DNA of 64,000 nucleotides from Alisma plantago-aquatica (GCA_963693085.1 OY856411.1:72088001-72152000), one strand, 5' to 3'; numbered from the stretch's first letter, positions 1-10,630 are shown. Notes: generated by a model not told the origin, from the letters alone. Numbers and translations are program-made.

Positions 1-2
1 GG

Positions 3-890
3 TGCTTTGAATGTGGAAAGAAAGGGCATTTCAAGAATGAATGTCCTAAAGCAAAGAAAGGTAAGAAAAGCTCACACAAGAAGAAGGGAGAAAAAGCCTA
101 TAAAGCTGCATGGGACGAATCAAGTGACAGTGAAAGCGGAGAAGAAACCGTGGATTGTCTAATGGCAAGAGAAGATGATGAAAACTCTCAAGAGGTAAGC
201 CTACTTGATCTTTCTAAAGAAGAGTTAGTCACTAGTCTACAAGAGATTCATGACAAGTATGTTGATGTCAAGAAGAAACTAAAGAAGGCTATAAAATCAA
301 ATGATGAGCAAATTGCTAAATTAGAAAATCTTTCTTCTGAAAAGAATAACATTGATCTTGAGAATTTATCTTTAAAAACATCTTTAGATGATTACACTAG
401 AAAGCTACTCACTCTAGAAACAAATGTTGATCTCCTTTCTAAAGAAAAGACTGATTTGTTAGCTAAACTAAAATATTTTCAGACTCAACCTATTTTGTGT
501 AACTATCTAGACTATGAAAATGTTATAAAAGAAAGAGATTCATTGCTATCTGATTTAGATCAAGCAAGAAAAGATTTACACAAGAAAATGAAGAATATTG
601 CTCAGCTGCAAAGAGAACTTCATGAGTTAAGAAGAAAAGATATACTTGATAACATTCTAAGTATTGGTACTGTTTTCAACGGAAGAAAAGGTTTGGAATA
701 TGCTCCAAAGAAAAATCAACCTAAAAGAACTCAAACTAGGTTTGTACCCAAGAACACAATGGCTAGAAAGAGAAATGAAGTTGACTCTATTACCTGCCAT
801 TTTTGTTTACGTCTTGGACACTATTCCTTTTCATGCCCTTATAAAACTAAGGATTCCGAATTAGTTTGGGTCCCAAGACCTCAAACTTAG
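3..890 (+). CDS. gag: Gag polyprotein, C-terminal part, Sirevirus-like copia (partial)
   Basis: Reading frame 3 is open from the left edge to a TAG at 888-890, so the true start lies outside the window. It opens with a CCHC zinc knuckle (Cys at 3-5, motif CFECGKKGHFKNEC), which in Gag binds genomic RNA. A Lys-rich then acidic stretch follows, and then about 170 residues rich in Leu, Lys, Glu and Asn with heptad-like spacing that should form a coiled coil. A second knuckle (CHFCLRLGHYSFSC, about 799-840) lies near the end, followed by WVPRPQT. Coiled coil plus a second knuckle is usual in Sirevirus Gag. In many relatives this frame continues into the protease; here it stops and about 390 bp of spacer with palindromes follows. 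Confidence 0.85.
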   Translation, partial: CFECGKKGHFKNECPKAKKGKKSSHKKKGEKAYKAAWDESSDSESGEETVDCLMAREDDENSQEVSLLDLSKEELVTSLQEIHDKYVDVKKKLKKAIKSNDEQIAKLENLSSEKNNIDLENLSLKTSLDDYTRKLLTLETNVDLLSKEKTDLLAKLKYFQTQPILCNYLDYENVIKERDSLLSDLDQARKDLHKKMKNIAQLQRELHELRRKDILDNILSIGTVFNGRKGLEYAPKKNQPKRTQTRFVPKNTMARKRNEVDSITCHFCLRLGHYSFSCPYKTKDSELVWVPRPQT

Positions 891-1281
891 TAGAGTCAAA
901 TAAAATTTAGTTGAGATATGACCAAAAAGCTCAATCTTGCTATTTATATTGTCTTATCTCAACTAAACAAAAGATTTTATGCTCATTGGTAATTTTCTGC
1001 ATTATTGTACTAAAACAGAAACTTAGTCGGTCGAAGAATTGTCGACCGAACCATTAATCGGTCGAAGTATTGTTGACCGACCGAATGTCTGTAACATATC
1101 AAAATTTACAGCAATTATTTCGGTCGAAAATTGTTCAACCGAGCTACATTTCTGTGTTTTCTGGTTTTGTATTACAGTAATCTTCTCGATCGACAAATTG
1201 TCGACCGAGACATATGTCGGTCGAACAATTGTCGACCGACTGGACTTCTGGTTCAGAACTTTTATACAAATCTGTATTTAA
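891..1281 (+). other. Gag-pol spacer with palindrome array and TATA-like sequences
   Basis: This AT-rich spacer separates the gag stop from the protease-integrase frame. It holds five interrupted palindromes (annotated separately), then the TATA-like strings TTTATACAAA (1261-1270) and TATTTAAATG (1275-1284). Further right, ATTTTAATGCAGG (1328-1340) looks like a 3' splice acceptor just before the protease motif, so an intron is an alternative explanation. I found no good in-frame splice donor at the gag end. Confidence 0.6.
1027..1239 (+). repeat. Internal array of five 23-bp interrupted palindromes (Sirevirus motif)
   Basis: Copies start at 1027, 1058, 1120, 1186 and 1217, each 23 bp. Left arm TCGGTCGA and right arm TCGACCGA enclose an A/T-rich centre, often with AATT. 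The first two and last two copies form pairs with starts exactly 31 bp apart; the middle copy is single. Some arms carry transitions (TTGACCGA, TTCAACCGA, TCGATCGA). The same motif occurs in the 3' LTR at 5105-5303. Confidence 0.9.
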
Positions 1282-4200
1282 ATGATTCTAACCATATCGG
1301 ACCATCACATGGGTACCAAAATCTACATTTTAATGCAGGAATGGGTGGTTGACAGTGGATGTTCCAAACATATGACCGGAAACAAGGATGCATTCCAAAC
1401 TTTTGAAGAAAAGAAAAGTGGAACAGTCACTTTTGGAGACAATGGTAAGGGCAAAATCGTTGGAATAGGTAATGTTGGTACAAACCTCAAAATTAAGAAT
1501 GTTCTACTTGTTGATGGTTTGCACCATAACTTGATAAGTGTTAGCCAATTATGTGATAGTGGTTATGATGTTTTATTTAACAAAACCTGCTGCAAGTTAT
1601 TAATAGAAAATACTACAAAAGTTGTTTATGAAGGAAATAGAGTTGGAAATCTTTATATTCTTAAACCTAACTCTATGAAAACAGTAGTGGGAAAATGCTT
1701 GCTTGCAAATGACAATACCTTACAAATATAGCATAAAAAGCTAGGATATGCCAGTTCACATGTTATCAAAAAGTTAGTGAAATATGATCTTGTTCGTGGA
1801 TTGCCTACTTTATCTTTTGATCAAGTTGAAAACTGTGAACCATGCACAATGGGAAAGCAAACCAAAACATCTTTCAAATCAAAACATGTACTTAGCACCA
1901 GTAGATCATTAGAATTAATTCATATGGATTTATTTGGACCAATGAGGACACAATCAATCGGTGGTAAGAGATACTGTTTTGTTATTGTTGATGATTATAG
2001 TAGATATACATGGGTACATTTTATTGCAACTAAAGATGATACTATTCATGTTTTTATGCAATTTTGTTCCAAGATTGAAAATCTCTTACAAAATAAAATA
2101 TGTACCATTAGAAGTGATCATGGTGGGGAATTTGAAAATCATACATTTGAAGAGTTTTGTACATCTCAAGGATACACTCATAATTTTTCTGCTCCACGCA
2201 CCCCACAGCAAAATGGTATAGTTGAAAGGAAAAATCGATCACTACAAGAAATGGCTAGAACTATGATGCTTGAACATAACACACCCAAAACCTTTTGGGC
2301 TGAAGCTGTAAACACTGCATGCTATGTGCTAAATAGAGTAACTGTTCACTCTCATTTAAAGAAAACTCCATATGAACTAATACATTCTAAGAAACCTAGA
2401 GTTGACTATTTTCATACCTTTGGCTCCACATGTTATATCTTAAATACCAAAGACGATAGAGATAAGTTTGACTCAAAATCACACAAAGCATTCTTTTTGG
2501 GATATTCCACTTCTAGCAAAGCTTTTAGAGTATATAACACTATATCTAGAAAAGTTGAGGAATCTATTCATGTTTCTTTTCATGAAGAATCCCCATCTGA
2601 AAATCTAGAAATCATAGATCTCACTAATCAATTCGAAAATTTAAACATACCAAACGATAGTGAGAAAGGTGCTACAAATAATCACCAAACTGAACCACAA
2701 CCTACACCTAGACTTATTAAAGATCGTCGTCAAGAATTAATTATTGGAGATCCTAATGATAAAGTCAAAACTCGTTCTTCCTTTAAAGATGTTGCAAACA
2801 TGGCTTTTGTTTCTATCATTGAACCTAAAAAGATATCTGAAGCTCCTAAAGATGACTATTGGATAATAGCCATGCAAGAAGAATTGAATCAATTCACTAA
2901 AAATGATGTATGGGATTTAGTTCCTAAACCACAAGATAAAACCATAATAGGAACTAAATGGGTTTTTAGGAACAAGCTAAATGAGTCAGGAGAAGTAATA
3001 AGGAATAAAGCTCGGTTAGTAGCACAAGGATATAATCAACAAGAAGGAATAGACTTTGATGAAACATATGCACCCGTAGCTAGACTTGAAGCCATTAGAA
3101 TGTTACTAGCTATTGCTGCCCATAAAAACATCAAACTCTATCAAATGGATGTCAAAAGTGCTTTTCTAAATGGCATCATTCAAGAAGAAGTTTATGTTGC
3201 CCAACCACCTGGTTTTGAAATTCCAGAAAAAGGTGACTATGTTTATAAACTTAAGAAAGCACTTTATGGTTTAAAACAAGCACCTAGAAATTGGTATGAA
3301 AGGCTCAAAACATATCTTTTTGATAATGGTTTTTCTATTGGAAATTCAGATTCTACTTTATTTTTCAAAACATATACATCTGATTTCCTAGTTGTGCAAA
3401 TATATGTTGATGACATTATTTTTGGAGCTTCAAATGATTCATTGTGCACACAATTTAGTGATATTATGCAAAAAGAATTTGAAATGAGCCTCATGGGTGA
3501 ACTAACTTTCTTTCTTGGTTTTCAAATTAAGCAAACATCTGCCGGAATATTCATAAGCCAAGAAAAATATACTAAAGAACTCTTAAAACGTTTTGGGATG
3601 GATCAATGCAAACATGCTACTACTCCTATGGCTACTTCTGTCAAAATTGATAAGGATGAAAATGGGGAACCTATTGATGATTTCTTATATAGAGCCATGA
3701 TTGGTAGTTTGCTTTACTTAACGGCTTCTAGACCGGACATTATGTTTTCTGTTGGTCTTTGTGCTCGATTTCAATCACAACCTATGCATTCTCATTTTCT
3801 AGCAGTTAAACGAATTCTTCGTTACCTAGCCGGTACTACTTGCCTTGGTTTATGGTATCCAAAAGGACAATCCTTGGATTTCAAAGCTTATACTGATGTG
3901 GATTATGCTGGTTGTCGACTTGATCGCAAGAGTACTAGTGGTGGTTGTTTCTTATTAGGGAGAGCTTTAGTATCTTGGTTTAGCAAGAAACAAAATACGG
4001 TTGCCCTATCTACAACTGAAGTTGAATATATGGCAGTTGGGTCTTGTTGTGCTCAAGTGCTTTATATGCAACAAGTGTTAAGCGATTATGGTTTTAATCT
4101 TTCATCTACGCCTATTTTTTGTGACAACACAAGCGCCATAAACTTAGCACACAATCCTATTTTACACAGCCGAGCTAAACATATTGAAATCCGTCATCAT

Positions 4201-4374
4201 TTTTTAAGGGATCACATCTCCAAAAATCATGTTTCCCTTCATCATGTTGATACGGAAGATCAATTGGCTGATATTTTTACAAAACCGCTTCCACTAGATC
4301 AATTTAACAACATTAGGAAGCAATTGCTTATCACTCCTTTGGAGGATGTTTTCTTTGATATTTGTGCTACTTAA
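1282..4374 (+). pseudogene. pol: Pol polyprotein (protease, integrase, RT, RNase H), one nonsense codon
   Basis: The polyprotein cuts itself, copies the RNA and inserts the DNA. Frame 1 is open from 1282 to TAA at 4372-4374 except for TAG at 1729-1731, where copia relatives have Trp before the integrase His, so it is probably a TGG to TAG change. The protease active site DSGCS and GAG-pre-integrase region lie before the stop. After Met 1777, integrase shows the Asp-Asp-Glu triad at about residues 51, 114 and 150 (D-35-E spacing); the second zinc-binding His appears as Tyr (HKKLGYAS). RT has [16 protein letters not shown] and catalytic YVDD near residue 543. RNase H has YTDVDYAGC and the DNTSAI and TKPL signatures. 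Apart from the stop the frame is well preserved, so the element is fairly young. Whether translation starts at 1282 is uncertain; in relatives pol is fused to gag. Confidence 0.9.
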
Positions 4375-4766
4375 ACAAAAACTCTTGTTTACATTTTTGG
4401 CTTTTAAAAGGACATCTTTTTCATTAGATTTGATGGGATATCTAATTAAGGGGGAGTTTTTATTCTTAAACGGTTATCTTTTTGAAATGACAAAGGGGGA
4501 GAGATAAATATAAAACTAAAATTTAGTAATTATGTAAAACTCAATTAATGAGTTTCATAAATAAACTCTTGGCTTTACATTGAAAGTTGCTATATTCCCA
4601 AATGATCTGGATTTCATGTTCCATAATTCATGGGGAATAATAAGCACACATTTTATACACAAGAGAAAAAGCTACAAAAGGTAATCTAAAGGTATGAAAC
4701 TCATATGTTTTATATTTCCTTTATTTATATTTTGGAAATGTTTGTCATCTTCAAAAAGGGGGAGAT
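4375..4766 (+). other. 3' untranslated region with three polypurine tracts
   Basis: AT-rich, with three G-rich purine runs: TTAAGGGGGAG (4446-4456), AAAGGGGGAGAG (4492-4503) and AAAAAGGGGGAGA (4753-4765). The last lies one base before the 3' LTR and is the likely plus-strand primer. Multiple polypurine tracts before the 3' LTR are a described Sirevirus trait. No env-like ORF is visible. Confidence 0.85.
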
Positions 4767-5104
4767 TGTTGGCTAAATGGACATCTATAAATCACTTTGT
4801 TTTGATTATGACAAACATTTCATTCTTATTAATCTAATGAGCTACTTGAGTGTGCAGGATGACAAAGCAACAAGGGAAAATCTACAAGCTTACATATTTA
4901 TAATTTCATGCAATGTAATCACTGTTGTAAAAACTTGTACAAAGATATAATGTACAAGTACTTAGAATTGCATGTAAATCAAGCGTTAGATTCTCCCTAG
5001 TTAAACACCACAGTTAGACAAGTCATCCCATTCAAATAGGATTACTTATGCACACTCACACACATAATTAGTGCCTAAATTGAAACCTTGAAACAGGATC
5101 AATC

Positions 5105-5303
5105 TCGGTCGACAAACTCCTCGACCGAGACACTCTCGGTCGACAATCTTCTCGACCGAGAAAGATCCAAAGTAGTCGTTAGACACAACAGACAAGTTAG
5201 TTGGCAGTTGATGAAAGACATTGCAAATCACTTGTTCCAGAGAGCCTGTCGGTCGACAAAAGTTCGACCGAGTAGGTGTCTCGGTCGACCATTTGTCGAC
5301 CGA
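5105..5303 (+). repeat. LTR array of four 23-24 bp interrupted palindromes (Sirevirus motif)
   Basis: Copies start at 5105, 5136, 5249 and 5281. Arms are CTCGGTCGAC and TCGACCGAG around 4-8 variable bases. They form two pairs with starts 31 and 32 bp apart, separated by about 90 bp. All lie in U3, ending 138 bp before the TATA box. Each copy carries four or more CpG sites. Confidence 0.92.
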
Positions 5304-5440
5304 GATGGTCTCTGACAGCAACTGCAGAATTAATTAATTACCCGTTGTTAAAGCAACAACTTTGTACCTAACGGCTAGTTAAGCACTTAGAAACCCCTAG
5401 AAGTTGTCTAGAATGTCCTTAAGCATCCTTAGGCCATTCC

Positions 5441-5449
5441 TATAAATAG
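5441..5449 (+). promoter_or_regulatory. TATA box of the Sirevirus LTR
   Basis: TATAAATAGG lies in mid-LTR, downstream of the palindrome pairs and followed by a leader-like stretch. It is the best core promoter candidate in this LTR and marks the U3/R boundary at roughly 5470. Confidence 0.75.
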
Positions 5450-6194
5450 GACAAGCCATAGGACACCTAAACTTACTTGTTTACACTTGCTACACTTGAG
5501 AAACCTTTAGGTATACTTTGTGCAATCTGTTTGTGAGCAATTTGAGCTTTGTGACAATTGTTCATTTCATTTCTTAGCTCATAATTCGTGTCCTATAGGC
5601 TAGTATCTCCTACCCACTGCAATCACAAGTTCACATACTTGGTTAGGAGATCTATACGCTTGATCTAGGCAAATCAAGCCTTGGGCTACAAAGGATAAGT
5701 TGTAATTTCTGTTTTCTTTCTTGTTCCCTATTATTGTTTGTACTCTCCTTGCTACTCCTAGGTTGGAGGCTGCGGATTGGAGAGAGTAAAGATCTTCTTT
5801 GCAAAGAAGGAGACTTTGAGCTACTTCAGAAGGCTGGTGCAACGGGAGGTTACTTCTAGAGAGGAAGGCTACTTCAAGGGGGAGCTTGGAGTTACTTCAA
5901 AGAAGGCTACCTCAAAGTTGGTGCACCTACTTCAGGGTGAAGGTTGTTCAAAGGGTGTAAAGGAAAGTATTGTATTTTGTATAAATCCTCGAGAGGTAAT
6001 AAAATAAATACTTTCAAATCCCGGTTGGGTAAGCAACCGGGTAGTGGACTGACAACTATAGTATTTGCTATAGTTGGAACCACTCTAAACACCTGTCTCT
6101 TTCTCCAAATTTCAATTGTGGTTGTTTGAATTCAATAAATTGTTAAAATAATCCAAAAACTCTATTCACCCCCCCCCCCTCTAGTAGTTTTTCA

Positions 6195-7170
6195 ATATCC
6201 ATCCTTCACACTTTTACGAGATAGATGGTGCACCACGCTAGGACCTGCCCACGCTTGGCCGATCAAGATTTTCATGTGTCTCACATTTGGAAGGCATCTA
6301 AAACTTTAATATTTAATGAGGGATTTGGTTTTTATAGGTAAATATACATATCCAATCACTACAATACATAGTGCATTTCATATACATGTTATATCCCACA
6401 GAAAACATGTGAAATGATAAAAGCGATGATTATGGCCATCCTAATGTGATTCCTCTAGCCAAGAGGAATCACGGTCATCTAGGTCCACATCACATGCAAC
6501 ATGTACAAGATGAGATCTGTTCTTTTCCGTTCTGGGTTTGATCAACTCATCTCCATGATTGATCGGCTTGCCATCAGGCCGGTCGGTTGGGTGCCACCAG
6601 CCGATCAGTTGGCTCCTCCAACCAATTGGTTCACCTGGCCATCATGCATCTCCTCATGGCTGCCACACACTCGTCTCGCTCCTCAAACCAGTCGTCTGGA
6701 ATGCCAATCGATCGATTCACGCCTTGAACTGATCGTCTCAGTCACCGTCTGGTTGTCCGCCGTTCTTTGACATAACAGGAAATAAAAGATATATCCTATT
6801 TTACATTTTATTTGGGAAACCCCGAGTTACATTCGGGGGGAGCAAAGGTAGAAAAGAAATCTCGAGTTATATCAGGAATAAGGAGGTAGGGAATCGGTGC
6901 GCAGACCGAGATGCAAGAAACCACATACAACCAAGCACACATATAGGGTTTATTTTCCATAACCATGCTATACATCCCCCACAAAACTCATTTAAGGGTG
7001 ATGTGTATCGAGTGCATTCATATGACATATCATATATGTATATTGGGATTTGTAGATTTAGAATTGGACATGCATAAAGCCAATTTTATTTGCATTGTAT
7101 GCAATAAATAAAGGAGACAAACCAAAATCGATCACATCAATAATCCTAAAGTATAGAGAAGTTGATGTGG
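6195..7170 (-). other. Tork-like leader region without coding capacity
   Basis: Non-coding stretch downstream of the PBS on the minus strand. It contains an array of GATC-centred palindromes at 6536-6735 and otherwise A/T-rich sequence. No gag frame is recognisable, so gag was probably displaced by the Sirevirus insertion or lies beyond it. Confidence 0.6.
6536..6735. repeat. Leader copy of the Tork-like palindrome array
   Basis: Imperfect palindromes with core CCGATCGG, or its transition form CCAATTGG, lie at core positions 6540, 6561, 6581, 6603 and 6624 (steps 21, 20, 22, 21), with two more at 6710 and 6731 (step 21). Examples are ACCAATTGGT and AATCGATCGATT. The same motif and step recur in the LTR. 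Confidence 0.8.
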
Positions 7171-7182
7171 CTCTGATACCAC
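7171..7182 (-). other. Primer binding site (initiator tRNA-Met), Tork-like element
   Basis: CTCTGATACCA on the plus strand is the complement of TGGTATCAGAG, the tRNA-Met primer site of most plant copia elements. It adjoins the LTR end at 7183 and fixes the minus orientation. Confidence 0.9.
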
Positions 7183-7720
7183 TGTTGGGTTTTAGGGGAG
7201 ACAGAGAAGGCAGCGGAAACAAAAAATTTCTCCTTCCAAACCCAAAATAAAGGAATCGTGTCAACTTCTATACAATAGGAAGGATGGTTTGTAGAGGCAT
7301 GCCATGTCCTGAGGCTTGCTCGGCGACGTTACCTCCCGGCTTGTGCGGTCTTCACCTCCGGTCTTGGATGGTGTATGTGCAACTCTTGGTATTACCGGGA
7401 CTGTCGGGATTGATAGTTGTCCTCCGAACAGCAATAGTCTCCCGCCTTTGAAGTAGTCCACACAGATCACCTGGAACTCCAATCTCCTTGTCCTATAAGT
7501 AATCGGAAGGAGTCGCACCCTCCTGTCGGTGTACTAGTCACCAACACACTCTCCTACAACCAGTTGCCTTTCTGTAGTTGTCTTTCCCTTGTTGTGCCTC
7601 CCTTATCGAGTAGCAATTGCTCAAGCTCTCTTGGTTACCACAACCAGAGAGAATGACAACTTTGCAGAGCAACTGGTGTTCTGAGTTGTTGTTGTTGTTC
7701 CTAAGAAGCCCCCAATACCC

Positions 7721-7730
7721 CTATATATAG
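7721..7730 (-). promoter_or_regulatory. TATA box of the Tork-like LTR
   Basis: CTATATATAG reads as a canonical TATA box on the minus strand. Both palindrome arrays of the LTR lie upstream of it in that orientation, about 100 and 370 bp away. Confidence 0.75.
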
Positions 7731-7827
7731 TAGGGTCATGGGATAGGGTTATCTACCCCGGGCAATGCAGGATTCAACAGGAGTAGAAGGGTTTGAGATT
7801 TTCCATAAAACAACCAATCTGCGCCAA

Positions 7828-7948
7828 CTGAATCGATCGTTTCACACCTTGAAATGATCATTTTAGGTCCTGAGCCGATCGTTTGGGACCTGAGCCAATT
7901 GTCTAGGGCTCAGAGCCAATTGGTTCATGTCTGAGCTGATCGGTTTGT
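7828..7948. repeat. Phased palindrome array 1 in the Tork-like LTR
   Basis: Six imperfect palindromes of the form GAGCCGATCGGTTC have their central tetranucleotide (GATC or AATT) at 7835, 7856, 7877, 7897, 7918 and 7938. The steps are 21, 21, 20, 21 and 20 bp, close to two turns of B-DNA. The AATT forms differ from GATC by C-to-T type transitions on both strands. Confidence 0.85.
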
Positions 7949-8092
7949 GGTCCTGATCCAACTCAAATTGACTTTCATATTTGTTTCTCATTAATCAAAT
8001 ATTAATCCTTGTCCAAATCAAAGTTGTATAAGTGAAACAAATTCTATTTGCAAAATAGTCTTCTGACTTTCCAAACAATCTCGGTTGGTCAT

Positions 8093-8218
8093 ATGAATCG
8101 ACTGATTCAACAATTGAGCTGATTGTTTCATGACACATGAGCCAATCGTCTCACCAGTTGAGCAGATCGGTTCACCAACCTGAGCTGATCGGTTCATCGC
8201 ATGAGCCGATCGGTTGGG
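8093..8218. repeat. Phased palindrome array 2 in the Tork-like LTR
   Basis: A second run of the same motif has central positions 8100, 8121, 8144, 8165, 8187 and 8208 (steps 21, 23, 21, 22, 21). More decayed TCAATTGATTGA-like copies continue to about 8340. Confidence 0.82.
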
Positions 8219-9402
8219 GCAGCAGACTATGCAAAATCAGTCAATTGCAGTTTCAATCAATCTGATACTCTAATCAATCAGTCCAACACCTTGAAAACCA
8301 TGATATTGAGCTATCAATTGATTGAGTGTTTAATTGAACTACTAAACTCCTTTAGTAATCAATCTAAACCTCATTTGTGGATAAACTCCTCTTCCAGATT
8401 AAATCCTATGTGTGTGACCCTGCAGGTCCATTTCACGTTGGCAGTGAAAGTCCATAACACTTATGACTTCACAAGCAAAGAGCGGTGCCTAGTCACACAT
8501 CAGTGCTACCCAAGTGAAAAGGAAAGTTGGAGAACAACTTTCAATCCTACAATATGTGAATTGTGTTACAGTGAATGTATAATTCCTTTGTCACTGATAT
8601 CCCGAATGAACTCAAGGCATGGAACAATCATCCTGTCAACGTTCATTCACTTTCTTGATCTCAGAGTAGATTGGTGGAGATATGTATGACATCAATATCA
8701 CATACTGATTCACACATGCATGCACACCTATCTCAATCCTACTCATCAAGTGGCCATGGATATCAAACTCCCTCAAGAGGGACAAATACCATATCTATCA
8801 CTCACCCCTCAAAAGCCCCATGTGTCAAAGTCACCCAATCATCACCTTTATAACAACCCATGTTTTAGGACTGCGTTTGATGATGTCAAAGTGTACCCAA
8901 CAACATGTGTTGAGTGTAGTGATTTCAGGTCAAAGAATCACACTCGCCACCATCACTATGAGAACTGACTGTGACTACCATGTCATGGTTCCATGTATCA
9001 AACTCACGGTGGGTCTGTCTGGTACACTTGTTCTCTAACAAGTATCTATGTTTTGGTTTGATATCTCCATATCATGAGTAACGAGATTCTATCATCAACC
9101 AACACCACAATCTAGCCTTGTGTGTCATTGTTGTCTATCTACCTTCCACAATGACATCTGACTAGGGACATAATAAGAATGTACAAACTCTTAGCATCAA
9201 TATGATCTCATCGTTCAGGTCCTCAACCTAAAAGCATACATCATTGAGTATTGTCATTCTCTAGACATTCAATATGTTCTATCATTATCTCATATGACTG
9301 AACCAGAAAGAATTAGAAGCTTGCCTTTGATGTTTATCATATCAATCTTAATGTATCCCACCAATCATCCCATGATTGGCTCTCAGGGCATACATACCAA
9401 CA

Positions 9403-10055
9403 GTAGCATGCCACAACAACCATATCCATCTATCCTAAGTCTTGAATATGAGACTCATCACTAGATTTTAAGAAAGCAAGATGTGAGTGTTTCTTTTTAG
9501 ATTTAAACACAACATGGTAAAATGAGCTGCCATGATCACCATCATTTAAAAATTAAACATGATGTCTCTCTCTACATAAAGATTCATCTTTATTTAAGAT
9601 ATCATGTAATTCCTCTTCCACCTCAATGAGAAGAGATTTGTTATCCTCTGTTGGATTCTCATCATATTCAAGTTGAAGAGTAAAAACCATGTCCTCATGA
9701 TCTTTTTTTAGTTCCTTTCGTACATTCTTCGTCTTAGAATAAAAAGTGAAATAGGAGACTTCGAAAACATATGTCATCCAATCCTTTTAAATAATTTTCA
9801 TACAACCAGGGTTCTCCAACCAGATAGAAAGGAAAGAGGAAGGCTAAGGTTTTCTTCTCTCAATAGAGTCTTTGAATGAAACAAGAATAGGACAGTGGTT
9901 AGAAACTATGAATCTAGTAAGATGCAATTTCTTTATAGAAAGTGAAGATGACAACCAAGTTGAATCTATAGAAGCATGATGAAGCCTCTCCAAAAGTAGT
10001 CGGGCTATGAAGTTGGTTGTCATCCCAAGTGAAGTGATTACCCTCAAACAACACT
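9403..10055 (-). pseudogene. LINE ORF2 fragment: end of endonuclease and start of RT region
   Basis: On the minus strand the conceptual translation shows the end of an APE-type endonuclease (a GNHFTW motif, then SNHCPIL, matching the usual SDHCPI box), an acidic-basic helical linker (VEEELHDILNKDE) and a decayed version of the box that precedes the RT domain. These are typical of plant L1-type LINEs, where ORF2 nicks DNA and reverse transcribes its RNA. Stops and frameshifts are frequent, so it is an old copy. It is cut off at 9402 by the Tork-like LTR and at 10056 by the solo LTR; the upstream half lies at 12510-14833. Confidence 0.7.
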
Positions 10056-10374
10056 TGATGTGATCCTATTTTAGGACTTCATCTTGTTTCTTAGTGAGCT
10101 TCAATCACATCTAGATTTGTTATATTACATGCTATTTTTCTCAGTATGCACATTGCAGTCAAATGCACTTATGGATGTTATTTGCATTTTTTAGGTACTT
10201 GTGCCACGCTTGGATGGATGGGAGAGAAGGAGGGTGATCCTAGGGTTACTCCACAATTGGAGGAATCCAAGGAAGGTCCACGAGCATCCCCAACCTACCT
10301 CGGTAACCAAGGCTCAAGTGAGGTAAAGAAGTTCATTGAAATATAAAGTTCAAGAGAAAAGTGTAGTTGGAGAC

Positions 10375-10630
10375 CCTAGCATGACTGTGATGCCAATGAA
10401 TTGTCGTGTTGGCAAAATCAAAATCTTGGAGTTCATCATTGAAGACAAAGCTCAGCACCACGACTATGCCAACCAACACAGACATGCCAAGAAGACCCTA
10501 GCATAGTCATGCCAGCCAAAATGGTTGTGTTGTCTAGAGTCAAAATGACCATGCCCCAATGAATGAACAGTGCAATTCCAAGCAAGAACGGTTGTGTGAC
10601 TCACCACAACCATGCCACTAGCCATGCAAA
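10375..10630. repeat. Dispersed inverted motif cluster in the solo LTR
   Basis: Variants of CACRACYATGCC and its complement GGTTGTGTTG recur about nine times in both orientations (for example near 10457, 10503, 10518, 10542, 10588 and 10608). The copies are diverged and the spacing is less regular than in the other families. The cluster ends about 190 bp before the TATA box. Confidence 0.6.

Larger units (their letters stand above)
1..6194 (+). mobile_element. Sirevirus-like Ty1/copia retrotransposon, 5' part outside window
   Basis: The order is gag end with zinc knuckle and coiled coil, a second CCHC knuckle, protease, integrase, reverse transcriptase, RNase H, several polypurine tracts and a 3' LTR ending in a poly-C run and CA. 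This order, the long charged gag C-terminus and the repeated AAGGGGGAG tracts are typical of the Sirevirus genus. The 5' LTR, PBS and most of gag lie before base 1, so LTR divergence and the target duplication cannot be read; the base run after the 3' LTR is ATATC. No env-like ORF is seen between pol and the LTR. It lies inside the internal region of the Tork-like element that continues at 6195. Confidence 0.9.
4767..6194 (+). mobile_element. 3' LTR of the Sirevirus-like element
   Basis: It starts TGTTGGCTAAATGG directly after the polypurine tract and ends TAGTTTTTCA, preceded by a C11 run (6169-6179) and CTCTAG, as many Sirevirus LTRs do. Length is 1428 bp. U3 holds four palindromes (5105-5303) and a TATA box (5441-5449). 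The short open frames after the TATA box, near 5600-6100, have no recognisable domain. Confidence 0.88.
6195..9402 (-). mobile_element. Tork-like Ty1/copia element, leader plus 5' LTR (partial)
   Basis: Read on the minus strand, an LTR (9402 to 7183) is followed by a PBS for initiator tRNA-Met and about 980 bp of leader before the Sirevirus insertion at 6194. The LTR ends (TGTTGGTATGTATGCCC start; CCGCTGCC and CCCAACA end) are of the Tork/Angela kind. No gag or pol remains within the window. The element lies in a LINE at 9403. Confidence 0.8.
7183..9402 (-). mobile_element. 5' LTR of the Tork-like element
   Basis: Bounded by TGTTGGGTTTTAGG (7183) and ATACATACCAACA (9402), about 2220 bp. The left end adjoins the PBS; the right end adjoins LINE coding sequence, which supports it as an insertion edge. 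On the minus strand U3 carries two palindrome arrays, then a TATA box, then a GTTGTTGTTG leader and the CCGCTGCC end. It resembles the start of a decayed LTR at 51702. Its short open frames carry no domain. Confidence 0.8.
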
